From: Xanthomonas euroxanthea
GTDB lineage: Bacteria > Pseudomonadota > Gammaproteobacteria > Xanthomonadales > Xanthomonadaceae
Length of the DNA: 64,000 nt
Direction: 5' to 3'
Assembly: GCF_900476395.1 (NCBI RefSeq)
Contig: NZ_UIHB01000004.1
Location: 62,001-126,000, forward strand
Shown here: one piece after another, positions 1 through 11,150 of the stretch
How the letters are laid out: each line of letters begins with the position of its first letter
Position numbering within the stretch: position 1 is the stretch's first letter
Made by a program: the position numbers and the translations under genes
The notes under the pieces: model-generated
The model's input: only the letters and a program-made list of their open reading frames with translations
Told to the model about the DNA's origin: nothing
Database searches by the model: none

Positions 1-2
1 CC

Positions 3-539
3 AACGCGGTGGACACGCGCACGCGCGGTGTGGACGTGGTCGGCAGCTACCGCTGGCAGCTGGCCGCCAGCAGCGTGGACCTGACCGCCGGCTACAACTA
101 TTCGGAGACCGAGGTGCGCAGTGTCGCGGCCAATCCGGCCGCGTTGTCGGCCAACGGGCTGAGCCTGGAGCGCATCGACCGCACCGAACGCGGCCGCATC
201 GAAGAAGGCTTCCCGCGCGACAAGTTCCTGGTCAACGGCAGCTGGAACCTGGAGCACTGGACGCTGGCACTGGGTGCCACGCGCTATGGCAAGTACAGCA
301 CGCGTCCGGCCGCGGCGATCAACGACCAGACCTTCGGCGCCAAGTGGGTGGTGGATGCCTCGGCCAGCTACAAGATCGATCGCTGGACGCTGACACTGGG
401 TGCGGACAATCTGCTGGACGAGTACCCGGACGAGAACAATTTCGCCAACTCCACCAGCGGGCAGTTCCCGTACAGCAATCTGTCGCCGTTCGGCTTCAAT
501 GGTGCCTACGTGTACGGCCGCATCAACTATCGCTGGTAA
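3..539 (+). CDS. TonB-dependent receptor, C-terminal part (cut by window edge)
   Basis: This is the last 178 or so residues of an outer-membrane TonB-dependent receptor whose 5' part lies outside the window. What remains is beta-barrel with alternating aromatic strands. It ends in an aromatic strand (GRINYRW), the usual outer-membrane insertion signal. Segments such as NAVDTRTRGVDVVG, FPRDKFLVNGSW and SPFGFNGAYVYGR have close equivalents in the receptors at 1474-3861 and 4175-6574, so this is the first visible member of a tandem paralogue array. The substrate cannot be read from the sequence. A strong hairpin terminator follows about 80 bases downstream. Confidence 0.93.
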   Translation, partial: NAVDTRTRGVDVVGSYRWQLAASSVDLTAGYNYSETEVRSVAANPAALSANGLSLERIDRTERGRIEEGFPRDKFLVNGSWNLEHWTLALGATRYGKYSTRPAAAINDQTFGAKWVVDASASYKIDRWTLTLGADNLLDEYPDENNFANSTSGQFPYSNLSPFGFNGAYVYGRINYRW

Positions 540-615
540 CCTGGCGGCCTAGCCTGCGGTGTTGCCCGGCATTTAGTGCCCAGGCGCGCTGCACGATTGC
601 ATCCTGACGCTCGAC

Positions 616-650
616 CACACGCCCCGGCTTGCCGGGGCGTGTGCGTTTTT
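616..650 (+). terminator. Rho-independent terminator after the first TBDR
   Basis: An 11-bp perfect stem (ACACGCCCCGG pairing with CCGGGGCGTGT) with a short loop is followed by a G/T stretch ending in TTTTT. It lies between the receptor stop at 539 and the VOC gene at 774, so it probably separates their transcripts. Confidence 0.8.
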
Positions 651-773
651 GCCCGGCGTGCTTGCGGCGTTTTCCTGATGCAGGCCATCCGGAGGCGGGC
701 ATCGATGCGCCGTGAAGAGCCACCGGCGGCCGCAGTGGTATCAACGCGCTTCCACCCTGATGGAGCACCCACC

Positions 774-1199
774 ATGGACGCAGCGCAACTCTCACGCGGC
801 CGTCTGATCGACCACCTGCATCTGGTCGTCCACGACCTGGCGGCGAGCCGACGTTTCTACCAGGCCGTGCTCGATGTGCTGGGCATTCCGATCGGTGGCG
901 AAGGCAAGGGATTCTTCTGGGCCGACGAGCTGTTCGTGTCCGATCGCCACACGGTGGCGCAAGGCGTACTCACCGGCCGCCACCATCTGGCCTTCCAGGC
1001 GCACGATGTCGCCATGGTGCATGCGTTCCATCAGGCCGCCCTCGCCCACGGCGGCCGCGACAACGGCGCGCCGGGCGTGCGCCCGTATCACCCGAGTTAT
1101 TACGCAGCATTTGCCCTGGATCCAGATGGCAACAACATCGAAGCGGTGTTCCATGGTCCTGCGCAACGCATCGCCGATGCGGTGCAAATCACGTTCTGA
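774..1199 (+). CDS. VOC-fold (glyoxalase/bleomycin resistance-like) protein
   Basis: A 141-residue single-domain protein of the vicinal oxygen chelate superfamily. The N-terminal beta strand carries a possible metal ligand (DHLHLVVHDL). The mid segment HHLAFQAHD and the C-terminal DPDGNNIEAVFH, with a conserved Glu, are typical of the family. The in-frame reading extends upstream to 576, but ATG at 774 is chosen because the VOC domain starts right after it and the upstream peptide is arginine-rich and unlike the family. Family members include glyoxalases, dioxygenases and resistance proteins. The substrate here is unknown. It sits between two TBDR paralogues. Confidence 0.85.
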   Translation: MDAAQLSRGRLIDHLHLVVHDLAASRRFYQAVLDVLGIPIGGEGKGFFWADELFVSDRHTVAQGVLTGRHHLAFQAHDVAMVHAFHQAALAHGGRDNGAPGVRPYHPSYYAAFALDPDGNNIEAVFHGPAQRIADAVQITF

Positions 1200-1323
1200 T
1201 GCAGAAGTTTCATAACTGCTATCGATGTCCATGATGGTGCAAAAAAACCCGTGCAGCAGCAGGTCGGGTGCAAGCGACGCATCACTCTGGTGCAAGCTGG
1301 CAACGTTTTCATAAGCATATTTG

Positions 1324-1372
1324 CGATAACGGTTGCAAGCGCAACATAACCAAAATTTGACATGCGGTTATG
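1324..1372 (+). promoter_or_regulatory. Possible operator: ATAAC/GGTTAT repeats upstream of TBDR
   Basis: CATAACC (1345-1351) and GGTTATG (1366-1372) form a perfect 7-bp inverted repeat. A further GATAAC lies at 1324-1329, about 21 bp (two helical turns) from the first arm, and GTTGC/GCAAC forms a smaller dyad between them. The array lies about 100 bp before the receptor start at 1474, a suitable place for a regulator. Similar half-sites occur ahead of the sulfonate-locus receptor at 38132-38156. The regulator is not identified from sequence. Confidence 0.4.
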
Positions 1373-1473
1373 CGTGGTCAATGGTTGGAAACGCACCGCA
1401 GCTGCCGCAACGGACGCGGCCCGGGAAGGGGGCCCCTGCGATGCATCCGTTCCCCACTCGGAGTTGTCACCGC

Positions 1474-3861
1474 ATGAATTGCAAGACCAGTCCACTCGCA
1501 GTTGCCGTTGTTCTTGCACTGTCGTTTTCCGCTTCAAGCGCAGTCGCGCAGTCACAAGCTCCCACCCAGAAAACCCTCGATACCCTGATCGTGACCGGCA
1601 CGCGCGTGGCCGATCGCACCGTGGCCGAATCGGCATCGCCGATCGACATCATCTCGCCGCAGGCGCTGGAATCGACCGGCACCACCGAGCTGGCGACCGC
1701 GCTGTCACGCGCGATCCCCTCGTTGAATTTCCCCCGCCCGGCCATCTCCGACGGCTCGGATGCAGTGCGCCCGGCGCAGCTGCGCGGCCTGTCACCCGAC
1801 CAGGTGCTGGTGCTGGTCAACGGCAAGCGCTACCACAGCACCGCGTTGATCAACCTCAACGACACCCAGGGCCGTGGTTCGTCGCCGGCCGACCTCAATA
1901 CCATTCCGATCGCCGCGGTGGAGCGCATCGAAGTGCTGCGCGACGGCGCGTCGGCGCAATACGGCTCCGACGCCATCGCCGGCGTGATCAACATCGTGCT
2001 CAAGGGCAGCGGTGAAGGCGGCAGCGTCAATGGCCGCTACGGCAAGTACAGCGCCGGCGACGGCGAGCAGTATCAATTGTCCGGCGATGCCGGTTTCAGC
2101 TTCGCCGGCACCGGCAAGGTGCACCTGGCCGCGCAGGCCGGGCACTCGGACCAGACCAACCGCGCACTGCCCTTCCAGGGCCGCGTGGAGCAGCGTTACG
2201 GCGACCCGGACATCGACCAGGGCGCCATCTCGTTCAATGGCGAATACAGCCCCACCGATTACCTGACCTTCTACTCGTTCGGCATGGTCAGCCGCCGCGA
2301 GGTGCTGTCCAACGGCTACTTCCGCTTTGCCGGCGACAACCGCAACCGCCCGGAAATCTATCCGGACGGCTTCCTGCCGCAGATCTACAACGTCAGCAAG
2401 GACGTGTCGTGGGTCGGTGGCTTGAAGACCTCCACCGAAGGCGGCCTGAACATCGATCTGAGCTACAACTACGGCCAGAACAATCTCACCTTCGATGTAC
2501 GCAACAGCTTGAACAACAGCCTGGGGCTGGCCAGCCCGACCAACTTCCATGCCGGCACGCTGGAAGTGACCCAGAACGTGCTCAATGCCGACTTCACCAA
2601 GACCCTGGACTGGGGCCTGGCATATCCGGTCACGCTGGCCTTCGGTGCGGAATGGCGCGGCGAGAAGTTCAACCAGTCGCCCGGCGATGCGGCATCATCG
2701 GCCAACGGCGGCATTCCCTCGGCCAGTGGCGCGTTGATCCCGGGCGCACAGGTGTTCCCGGGCTTCAAGCTCTCCGATGCCGGTTACTACAACCGCAACA
2801 GCCACTCGGCCTATGTGGACCTGGAAGCGGATCTGACCGACAAGTTCTCCGCCGGCCTGGCCGGCCGCTACGAGAAGTACAGCGACTTCGGCGATACCGC
2901 CACCGGCAAGCTGTCGCTGCGCTATGCGTTCACCGACAAGATCGCAGTGCGGGCCACCGCGTCCACCGGCTTCCGCGCGCCGTCGCTGCAGCAGCAGAAC
3001 TTCCAGTCGATCGCCACCCAGTTCCTCAACGTGGCCCAGCCCAACGGCACGGTCACCGCGATCCCGTTCGAGATCGGCACCTTCCGTACCGACAACCCGG
3101 CCGCCATTGCACTGGGCGCCGAGCCGTTGAAGGCCGAGGAATCCAAGAACTACGGGCTTGGCGTGGTGCTGCAGCCGATCGAAAACCTGTACATCACGGT
3201 CGATGCATATCGCATCGAGATCGATGACCGCATCGTGCTGTCGGAAAACCTCACCTCCAATGCGGCGCGCAACTACCTTCAGGCCAATGGCTTCCCGGGC
3301 ATCGGTGGCGGGCGCTACTTCACCAACGCGGTGGACACCAAGACCCAGGGCGTGGATGCGGTCGGCACCTATCGCTGGAACCTGGACGGCGGCAGCGCGG
3401 AGCTGACCTCCGGCTACAACTACAACAAGACCGACGTGGAACGGATCGCCGACAACCCGGCAGCGCTGGAAGCGATCGATCCGGGTGCGGTGCGCATCGG
3501 CCGCGCCGAACTGGGCCGCATCACCGAAGGCACGCCGCGCGACAAGTTCTTCCTGGGCGGCACCTGGTCGCCGGGCAACTGGTCGTTCACCGGCACCGCC
3601 ACGCGCTGGGGCGAGTTCAGCACCTTCGGCACCAACGCCGGCAGCGACCAGACCTATGCGGCCAAGTGGACGCTGGACCTGGCCGCGTCCTACAAGTTGA
3701 ACGACTGGAACTTCACCATCGGCGGCGACAACGTGCTCAACGAATATCCCGACCGCCAGGAAGCCGGCCTGGGCACGCGCACCTACCTGCCGTACAGCAG
3801 CGCCTCGCCGTTCGGTTTCAACGGCGCGCTGGTGTATGCCAACGTGAGCTACAAGTGGTAA
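1474..3861 (+). CDS. TonB-dependent receptor (tandem paralogue 2)
   Basis: A 795-residue outer-membrane TBDR. A signal peptide (MNCKTSPLAV up to the AVAQ cleavage region) is followed by a TonB-box-like LDTLIVTGTR. The plug domain then contains RGLSPDQVLVLVNGKRYH, RIEVLRDGASAQYGSDAIAG and VINIVLKG, and the barrel ends in the aromatic strand YANVSYKW. ATG at 1474 is preferred over in-frame ATG at 1441 because it gives a clean signal peptide; 1441 cannot be excluded, since it has a purine-rich GGGAAGGGGG upstream. Plug and barrel motifs match the neighbouring receptors at 4175 and 46013. No iron-regulatory site was seen; the substrate is unknown. It is probably monocistronic, with hairpins after the stop. 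Confidence 0.95.
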   Translation: MNCKTSPLAVAVVLALSFSASSAVAQSQAPTQKTLDTLIVTGTRVADRTVAESASPIDIISPQALESTGTTELATALSRAIPSLNFPRPAISDGSDAVRPAQLRGLSPDQVLVLVNGKRYHSTALINLNDTQGRGSSPADLNTIPIAAVERIEVLRDGASAQYGSDAIAGVINIVLKGSGEGGSVNGRYGKYSAGDGEQYQLSGDAGFSFAGTGKVHLAAQAGHSDQTNRALPFQGRVEQRYGDPDIDQGAISFNGEYSPTDYLTFYSFGMVSRREVLSNGYFRFAGDNRNRPEIYPDGFLPQIYNVSKDVSWVGGLKTSTEGGLNIDLSYNYGQNNLTFDVRNSLNNSLGLASPTNFHAGTLEVTQNVLNADFTKTLDWGLAYPVTLAFGAEWRGEKFNQSPGDAASSANGGIPSASGALIPGAQVFPGFKLSDAGYYNRNSHSAYVDLEADLTDKFSAGLAGRYEKYSDFGDTATGKLSLRYAFTDKIAVRATASTGFRAPSLQQQNFQSIATQFLNVAQPNGTVTAIPFEIGTFRTDNPAAIALGAEPLKAEESKNYGLGVVLQPIENLYITVDAYRIEIDDRIVLSENLTSNAARNYLQANGFPGIGGGRYFTNAVDTKTQGVDAVGTYRWNLDGGSAELTSGYNYNKTDVERIADNPAALEAIDPGAVRIGRAELGRITEGTPRDKFFLGGTWSPGNWSFTGTATRWGEFSTFGTNAGSDQTYAAKWTLDLAASYKLNDWNFTIGGDNVLNEYPDRQEAGLGTRTYLPYSSASPFGFNGALVYANVSYKW

Positions 3862-4174
3862 ATCGCCACGTGCCGGTCGGCAACGACCGGCACCTCGATC
3901 GCCGCGCCCCACGTCGCTGAGATCAGGCGGCACGCCCGCAGCATCGCTCGCCCTGTCCGATTGTCGCAACAGGGCGAGTTCCCCCCTCATTTCGCAAGGA
4001 TGCGCCACGCAGCAGACGCTGCGTCGCAGTCCGTTGTCCTTGCCGTGCCCGCCATCCCGCCAGCGCACACGCGCTGCGTGCAGGCGACACGGATCACGCA
4101 GTCCGCCGTCCTCTTCCCCCGCACTACACGCAGCGCAGTGCTGCGTCCATCATCCCCCTTGAGTCTCCATTCCC
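3862..4174. other. Intergenic region with two hairpins between TBDR genes
   Basis: No gene was seen in these 313 bases. Two strong inverted repeats are present. The first, at 3870-3893, has a 10-bp perfect stem closed by a GCAA tetraloop. The second, at 3947-3978, has 10-bp arms CTCGCCCTGT/ACAGGGCGAG and a 12-base loop. Neither is followed by a long T run, so they may be weak terminators or mRNA 3'-end stabilisers for the upstream receptor. No clear Shine-Dalgarno site precedes the next start at 4175. Confidence 0.6.
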
Positions 4175-6574
<2,400 letters not shown>

Positions 6575-6633
6575 GCCGCCACGCTCGATCGTAGAGTGCT
6601 GATCGAAGTTTCCGACCAGCTCATGTATCACGC

Positions 6634-6662
6634 AAACACCGCCGATCGCTCGGCGGTGTTTG
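6634..6662. terminator. Bidirectional terminator between TBDR and P450
   Basis: A 12-bp perfect stem (AAACACCGCCGA with TCGGCGGTGTTT) around a TCGC loop has A/T at its outer ends. It can serve the receptor on the plus strand and the P450 on the minus strand. The remaining 170 bases up to the P450 stop show nothing further. Confidence 0.75.
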
Positions 6663-6835
6663 TCGTTGGAGCCACCGCAACACGCGTGCAGCGGCTGTTT
6701 GCCGTCTACCACAATGGTGTGTATCCCGTTGAACGCCGTATTGATGGCCACAGTGCGTCGGCGGGCGTGGTCCACGCGTTGCCGCCATCCGTGCAGCGTC
6801 CAGGAGGGTTTGTTGGCTGCTATTGCCCGACGACC

Positions 6836-8029
6836 TCACCAGGAAGCAAGCAGCGCATCGACGCCGCGCAGGTTGGCGCGATCGTTCCAGCTCAGCGTGT
6901 CGCGCTGCTCCAGCCGCAGCGCCGGCAGACGCGCCAGCAGGCAGGCCAGAGCAGCCTCCATCTCGATCAGGGCCAGCCGGTTGCCCAGGCAATGGTGGAT
7001 GCCGCCGCCGAAGGACAGCGCGCGGCCCTGCTGGCGGCGGATATCCAGCACCTGCGGGTCGGTGAACTGCAGGCTGTCGTGATTGGCCGCGCCCAGCATC
7101 AGGTACAGCATGGCGCCCTGCGGAACCGCCACGCCCTCGATCTCGAACTCCTGCAAGGCCGTGCGCGTGGCGATCTGCACCGAGCTGTCGTAGCGCATGC
7201 ACTCGAGCACCGCATTGGGCAGCAGGCTCGGGGTGTCCTGCAGCAGGCGCAATTGCTGCGGATGCCGATGCAGGGCGACCAGCGCATTGCAGATCATGTT
7301 GGAGGTGGTTTCGTGGCCGGCAAAGAACAGCAGGATCACGTTGGAGACGATTTCCTCATCGCTCAGGCGGCGGCCGTTGTCCTCGGCCTGGATGAAGCGC
7401 GTGATCAGATCCTCGCCGCCATCGCTGCGGCGTTGCGCGATCACGTCGTGGAAATACGCTGCCAGCTGGTCATAGGCGACACTGGTCGCCTGCAGTTCTT
7501 CGGCCGTCATCATCGGATCGAAGACCTTTGCCAGGGCACTGGTCGCATGACTCAGCGCGGTGGCATCGGCCGCATCGATGTCCAGCATCCGGCAGATGAT
7601 GGCGATCGGCAGCGGGAACGCGAACTCGGTCAGCAGATCGCAGTGGCCGTTTGCCTGGAAAGCGTCGATCAACCCGGCGGCGGTATCGCCGGCCACCTGG
7701 CGCATGGACTCCATCTGCCGCGCACCGAAGGCCTGTGTCATCAATCCACGCAACTGGGTGTGCAGCGGCGGGTTGAGCAGCAGGAACATGCGGCTCATGC
7801 CCTGAAACAGCGGCAGGTGCACCGCCGCCTCGCCGTAACGCAACCGAATGCTTTGCAGGTAATCGCGGCCGAGCCGGCGATCGCCGAGCAGCCGATCCAC
7901 CACCGCGTAGCGGCCGGACATCAGCCGCCCGTCCGCCACCTGCACCAGCGGCCCTTCGTCACGCAGCCGTGCGTAGGTCGGATAGGGATCGTGCCGGAAT
8001 TGGGGTGTTGCGAAATCGCTGAGATGCAT
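6836..8029 (-). CDS. Cytochrome P450
   Basis: A 397-residue soluble bacterial-type P450 monooxygenase. The I-helix oxygen-activation motif AGHETTSN lies near residue 240, the K-helix ExxR is ECMR, and the heme-binding loop FGGGIHHCLGNRLA, near residue 345, carries the cysteine thiolate ligand. No membrane anchor is seen, as usual for bacterial class I P450s. ATG at 8029 (MHLSDFATPQF) is chosen because this is where the family's usual N-terminus begins; the in-frame upstream extension to 8104 is Arg/Pro/Cys-rich. No ferredoxin, ferredoxin reductase or biosynthetic partner gene is adjacent, so its electron donors and substrate are unknown. Confidence 0.93.
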   Translation of the reverse strand: MHLSDFATPQFRHDPYPTYARLRDEGPLVQVADGRLMSGRYAVVDRLLGDRRLGRDYLQSIRLRYGEAAVHLPLFQGMSRMFLLLNPPLHTQLRGLMTQAFGARQMESMRQVAGDTAAGLIDAFQANGHCDLLTEFAFPLPIAIICRMLDIDAADATALSHATSALAKVFDPMMTAEELQATSVAYDQLAAYFHDVIAQRRSDGGEDLITRFIQAEDNGRRLSDEEIVSNVILLFFAGHETTSNMICNALVALHRHPQQLRLLQDTPSLLPNAVLECMRYDSSVQIATRTALQEFEIEGVAVPQGAMLYLMLGAANHDSLQFTDPQVLDIRRQQGRALSFGGGIHHCLGNRLALIEMEAALACLLARLPALRLEQRDTLSWNDRANLRGVDALLASW

Positions 8030-8475
8030 GGCCTGGCTCGTAGGGCATCGCCCGCGACAGGGGCGATGAGGGCGTGGGCCTGCCGGACAACGCAGGCACT
8101 CCACTGGGGGCTCCGATTGTCGGCCGCCACCGCGCAGCGGCCTTGCGCAGGGGCGAAGCGGTGTCGTCTATGTTGAATCGGCGTGCCGGGCATGCGCCGT
8201 GCATCGCAGCCTGCGCCAGCGCGCGCAGGGCGCTGCGCCATGCGCGCGGAGGTCCGATGCATGCGTCCGCGTGCGTGCATGCGCTGCGTGTCGCATCACG
8301 TTAATCAAGCGCTGTGTACTATGGGCGTCCGGCCAACCGGACCAGCAACGCGGTCCTGTTCCCCCGCGCCGGACTCCAGCCATGACCACGCAATGCCCGC
8401 AGGCGATGCCCGGCGCAGTGCCGTTGGCTGGTCGCGCCCGCGACGCTCTCTCGGACACTCTCACAACGGATTGGA
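8030..8475. other. Divergent promoter region between P450 and antiporter
   Basis: These 446 bases separate divergent genes and hold no supportable ORF. A possible extended -10 element (TGTGTACTAT, core 8317-8322) on the plus strand could serve the antiporter gene, but no good -35 is visible. The rest is GC-rich without repeats or hairpins worth naming. Confidence 0.4.
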
Positions 8476-10173
8476 ATGCATCACGACACCAGCCTCATCG
8501 ACATCATCGCCGTCGGCCTCGCGGTCGCTTTCGTGCTGGGCACGCTCGCGCAGAAGGTGAAACTCTCGCCGCTGGTCGGCTATCTGCTGGCCGGAGTCTG
8601 CGTCGGGCCATTCACGCCCGGCTTCGTGGCCGACCAGACGATGGCCAACCAGCTGTCCGAGCTGGGCGTGATGCTGCTGATGTTCGGTGTGGGCCTGCAC
8701 TTCTCGCTCGACGACCTGATGGAAGTGAAATGGATCGCGATTCCGGGCGCGTTGGCGCAGATCGTGGTCGCCACGCTGCTCGGCTGGGCACTGGCCTGGA
8801 GCATGGGCTGGCCGTTGATGCATGGCCTGGTGTTCGGCCTGGCGCTGTCGGTGGCCAGTACCGTGGTGCTGCTGCGCGCACTGGAAGAACGCCGCCTGCT
8901 GGAAACCCAGCGCGGCCGCATCGCGGTGGGCTGGCTGATCGTCGAAGACCTGGTGATGGTGATCGCGCTGGTGATGTTGCCGGCCCTGGCCGAGGTGCTG
9001 GGCGGCGGCGCGCCGGCAGCGTCGCATGACGGCGAATCCACCTCGCTGCTGGCCGCGCTCGGCCTGACGCTGTTCAAGATGGTGGCGTTCGTGGCGGTGA
9101 TGCTGGTGGTCGGCCGCCGGGTGATTCCGTGGTCGCTGGAAAAGGTCGCCGCCACCGGCTCGCGCGAGCTGTTCACCCTGGCCGTGCTCGGCATCGCGCT
9201 GGGCGTGGCGTTCCTGTCGGCCACGCTGTTCGGGGTGTCGTTCGCGCTGGGCGCGTTCTTTGCCGGCATGTTGCTGAAGGAATCCGAGCTCAGCCACAAG
9301 GCCGCCAGCGATTCGCTGCCGTTGCGCGATGCATTCGCGGTGTTGTTCTTCGTCTCGGTGGGCATGCTGTTCGACCCGATGATCCTGGTCGAGCATCCGT
9401 GGCAGGTGCTGGCCACGTTCCTGACCGTGACCCTGGGCAAGTCGCTGGCCGCGTTCGTGATCGTGCGTGCGTTCGGCCATCCCACCGGTACGGCGCTGAC
9501 CATTTCCACCAGCCTGGCGCAGATTGGCGAGTTCTCCTTCATCCTGGCCGGGCTGGGCGTGCAGCTGGCGATCCTGCCGGAAACCGGGCGCGACCTGATC
9601 CTGGCCGGCGCGCTGCTGTCGATCATCGCCAACCCGTTCCTGTTCTCGTGGCTGGATCGCTGGCAGGCCAGGCAGGCGCAGGACGCCCCGGCCAAGGTGG
9701 AGCCGGAGCTGCCGCCCGGCCCGCCGCTGCCGCTGGACGGCCATGCCATCGTGATCGGCTATGGCCGCGTCGGCAGCGCGCTGGCGCAGCTGCTGCGTAG
9801 CCGCGGCGTGCCGGTGCTGGTGATCGACGACAACAGCGATCATGTGGCCAAGGCGCATGCGGCCGGCATTCCCGGCATCCGCGGCAGTGCGGCGGCCGAC
9901 CGCGTGCTGGCAGAAGCCCGCCCGGAGCACGCCAAGATCGCGATCCTGGCGATCCCGCAGCCGCTGGAAGCCGGCGAGGCGCTGGCCAAGCTGCGCGCGA
10001 TCAACCCCTCGCTGACGCTGCTGGCGCGCGCGCACAGCGACACCGAGGTCAAGCACCTGCTCGAACACGGCGCCGACGGCGCGGTGCTGGCCGAACGCGA
10101 GCTGGCCTATTCGCTGGCCGAGATGGTGATGTCCACCCCGCCGTATCGGGCATTGCGCGTACCGGCGTCGTAA
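8476..10173 (+). CDS. ybaL: Kef/YbaL-type cation:proton antiporter with RCK domain
   Basis: A 565-residue inner-membrane protein of the CPA2 antiporter family. About twelve hydrophobic segments fill residues 1-400, including the family-typical LMFGVGLHFSLDDL and SVGMLFDP. Around residue 420 a cytoplasmic RCK/TrkA-N domain begins with the Rossmann motif VIGYGRVGSALAQLL. YbaL and KefB/C relatives move K+ or Na+ against protons and are gated by nucleotide or glutathione adducts. The closest family resemblance is to YbaL; no KefF/KefG partner gene is adjacent. It stands alone, closed by a strong terminator. Confidence 0.88.
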   Translation: MHHDTSLIDIIAVGLAVAFVLGTLAQKVKLSPLVGYLLAGVCVGPFTPGFVADQTMANQLSELGVMLLMFGVGLHFSLDDLMEVKWIAIPGALAQIVVATLLGWALAWSMGWPLMHGLVFGLALSVASTVVLLRALEERRLLETQRGRIAVGWLIVEDLVMVIALVMLPALAEVLGGGAPAASHDGESTSLLAALGLTLFKMVAFVAVMLVVGRRVIPWSLEKVAATGSRELFTLAVLGIALGVAFLSATLFGVSFALGAFFAGMLLKESELSHKAASDSLPLRDAFAVLFFVSVGMLFDPMILVEHPWQVLATFLTVTLGKSLAAFVIVRAFGHPTGTALTISTSLAQIGEFSFILAGLGVQLAILPETGRDLILAGALLSIIANPFLFSWLDRWQARQAQDAPAKVEPELPPGPPLPLDGHAIVIGYGRVGSALAQLLRSRGVPVLVIDDNSDHVAKAHAAGIPGIRGSAAADRVLAEARPEHAKIAILAIPQPLEAGEALAKLRAINPSLTLLARAHSDTEVKHLLEHGADGAVLAERELAYSLAEMVMSTPPYRALRVPAS

Positions 10174-10208
10174 CCGCAAGGCGGGGTGGCGCAGCGCTGC
10201 ACGACACG

Positions 10209-10241
10209 AAAACCCGCCGGCAGCGCCTGCGGGTTTTTTAT
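10209..10241 (+). terminator. Rho-independent terminator after ybaL
   Basis: The stem AAACCCGC / GCGGGTTT flanks a GC-rich loop and is followed by TTTTTTATT, a textbook intrinsic terminator 36 bases after the antiporter stop. Confidence 0.85.
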
Positions 10242-10326
10242 TGCCCGCAGGTGGTTCAGTGCGAAACGGCTTGCAGCCGTGCATTGATCGAACTGCGACC
10301 AGGGCACCGAAAACTGCCCACCAAAT

Positions 10327-10345
10327 CCACTTGATAATCATTCCC
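10327..10345 (+). promoter_or_regulatory. Fur-box-like site ahead of the siderophore operon
   Basis: The 11-base core TGATAATCATT (10332-10342) is identical to the centre of the 19-bp Fur consensus; about 12 of 19 positions match overall. It lies some 45-60 bases before the first gene of the siderophore operon, as expected for iron repression through Fur. The functional call is inference from the match and the operon content. Confidence 0.75.
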
Positions 10346-10388
10346 ATCCGGAGCAGGATGAGCGCCCGTTTCCTTGGCGGCCTCATCC

Positions 10389-11150
10389 ATGACGTTTGCG
10401 GTTGGCGTTCTCAACGCAGTGCCGAGCGTGCAGTTGTGCGAGCTGCTGGGCCGCATCGGCTACGGCTTTGTGGTGCTCGATCTGGAACACGTGCTGCGCG
10501 CGCCGGACGACCTGGAACACGCCATCCGCGCCTGCGAGCTGTCCGGCTGCGAAGCCTGGGTGCGGGTGCCGGAAGTGGACGAAAAACTGATCGGCCGCGT
10601 GCTGGATGCCGGCGCGCGCGGGATCGTGATTCCACGCGCCGAATCGGCCGCGCAACTGGCCGATGCCATCGCCGCGGCACGGTTCCCGCCACTGGGCCGG
10701 CGCGGCATCACCGGCGGGCGCGTCACCGGTTTCGGCAATGTCGACCTGCCCACCTACATCGCGCAGGCCAATCGCGATATCCGCATCGTGCCGATGATCG
10801 AAAGTGCCGCCGGCATTGCGGCAGTGTCCGAGCTGCTGGCGCTGCCCGGCGTGGCACTGGTGATGGAAGGCGCGCTGGATCTTGCGCTAGACCTGGGCCT
10901 GGGCCCGCAACCGACCCATCCACAGGTGTGGGAGCTGCTGCTGCAACTGCATGCGCACTGCGTTGCGGCCAACGTGCCGTTCTGCCCCAATCCGCGCACC
11001 GACGCGCAACGCGCGCACTGGCTGCAACAGCCTGACCTGCGCTGGCTGCTGGCCGGCGAAGACCGCGCGCTGATTCAACGCGCACTGCGCGCTCATCTGG
11101 CCACTTTCGCCGCCCCTACTCCACCACCCGCCCGCAGGAGCACGCCGTAG
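10389..11150 (+). CDS. HpcH/HpaI aldolase-fold protein, SbnG-like (siderophore citrate synthase candidate)
   Basis: A 253-residue TIM-barrel protein of the HpcH/HpaI aldolase / citrate-lyase-beta superfamily. Recognisable motifs are VVLDLEH, the LGRRGI loop, the acidic PMIESAAGIA (metal-binding Glu) and EGALDLALDLG (metal-binding Asp). Being first in a vibrioferrin-type operon, it resembles SbnG, the dedicated citrate synthase of staphyloferrin B clusters. The proposed job is to make citrate for the NIS synthetases; this is inference. ATG at 10389 is used; an in-frame TTG at 10374 is possible and neither has a clear Shine-Dalgarno. Its stop TAG touches the xsuA ATG, indicating co-translation. 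Confidence 0.8.
   Translation: MTFAVGVLNAVPSVQLCELLGRIGYGFVVLDLEHVLRAPDDLEHAIRACELSGCEAWVRVPEVDEKLIGRVLDAGARGIVIPRAESAAQLADAIAAARFPPLGRRGITGGRVTGFGNVDLPTYIAQANRDIRIVPMIESAAGIAAVSELLALPGVALVMEGALDLALDLGLGPQPTHPQVWELLLQLHAHCVAANVPFCPNPRTDAQRAHWLQQPDLRWLLAGEDRALIQRALRAHLATFAAPTPPPARRSTP

Noticed and set aside
6596-8176. A 526-codon plus-strand frame over the P450
   Set aside because: It is the antisense shadow of the P450, whose motifs are fully explained on the minus strand.
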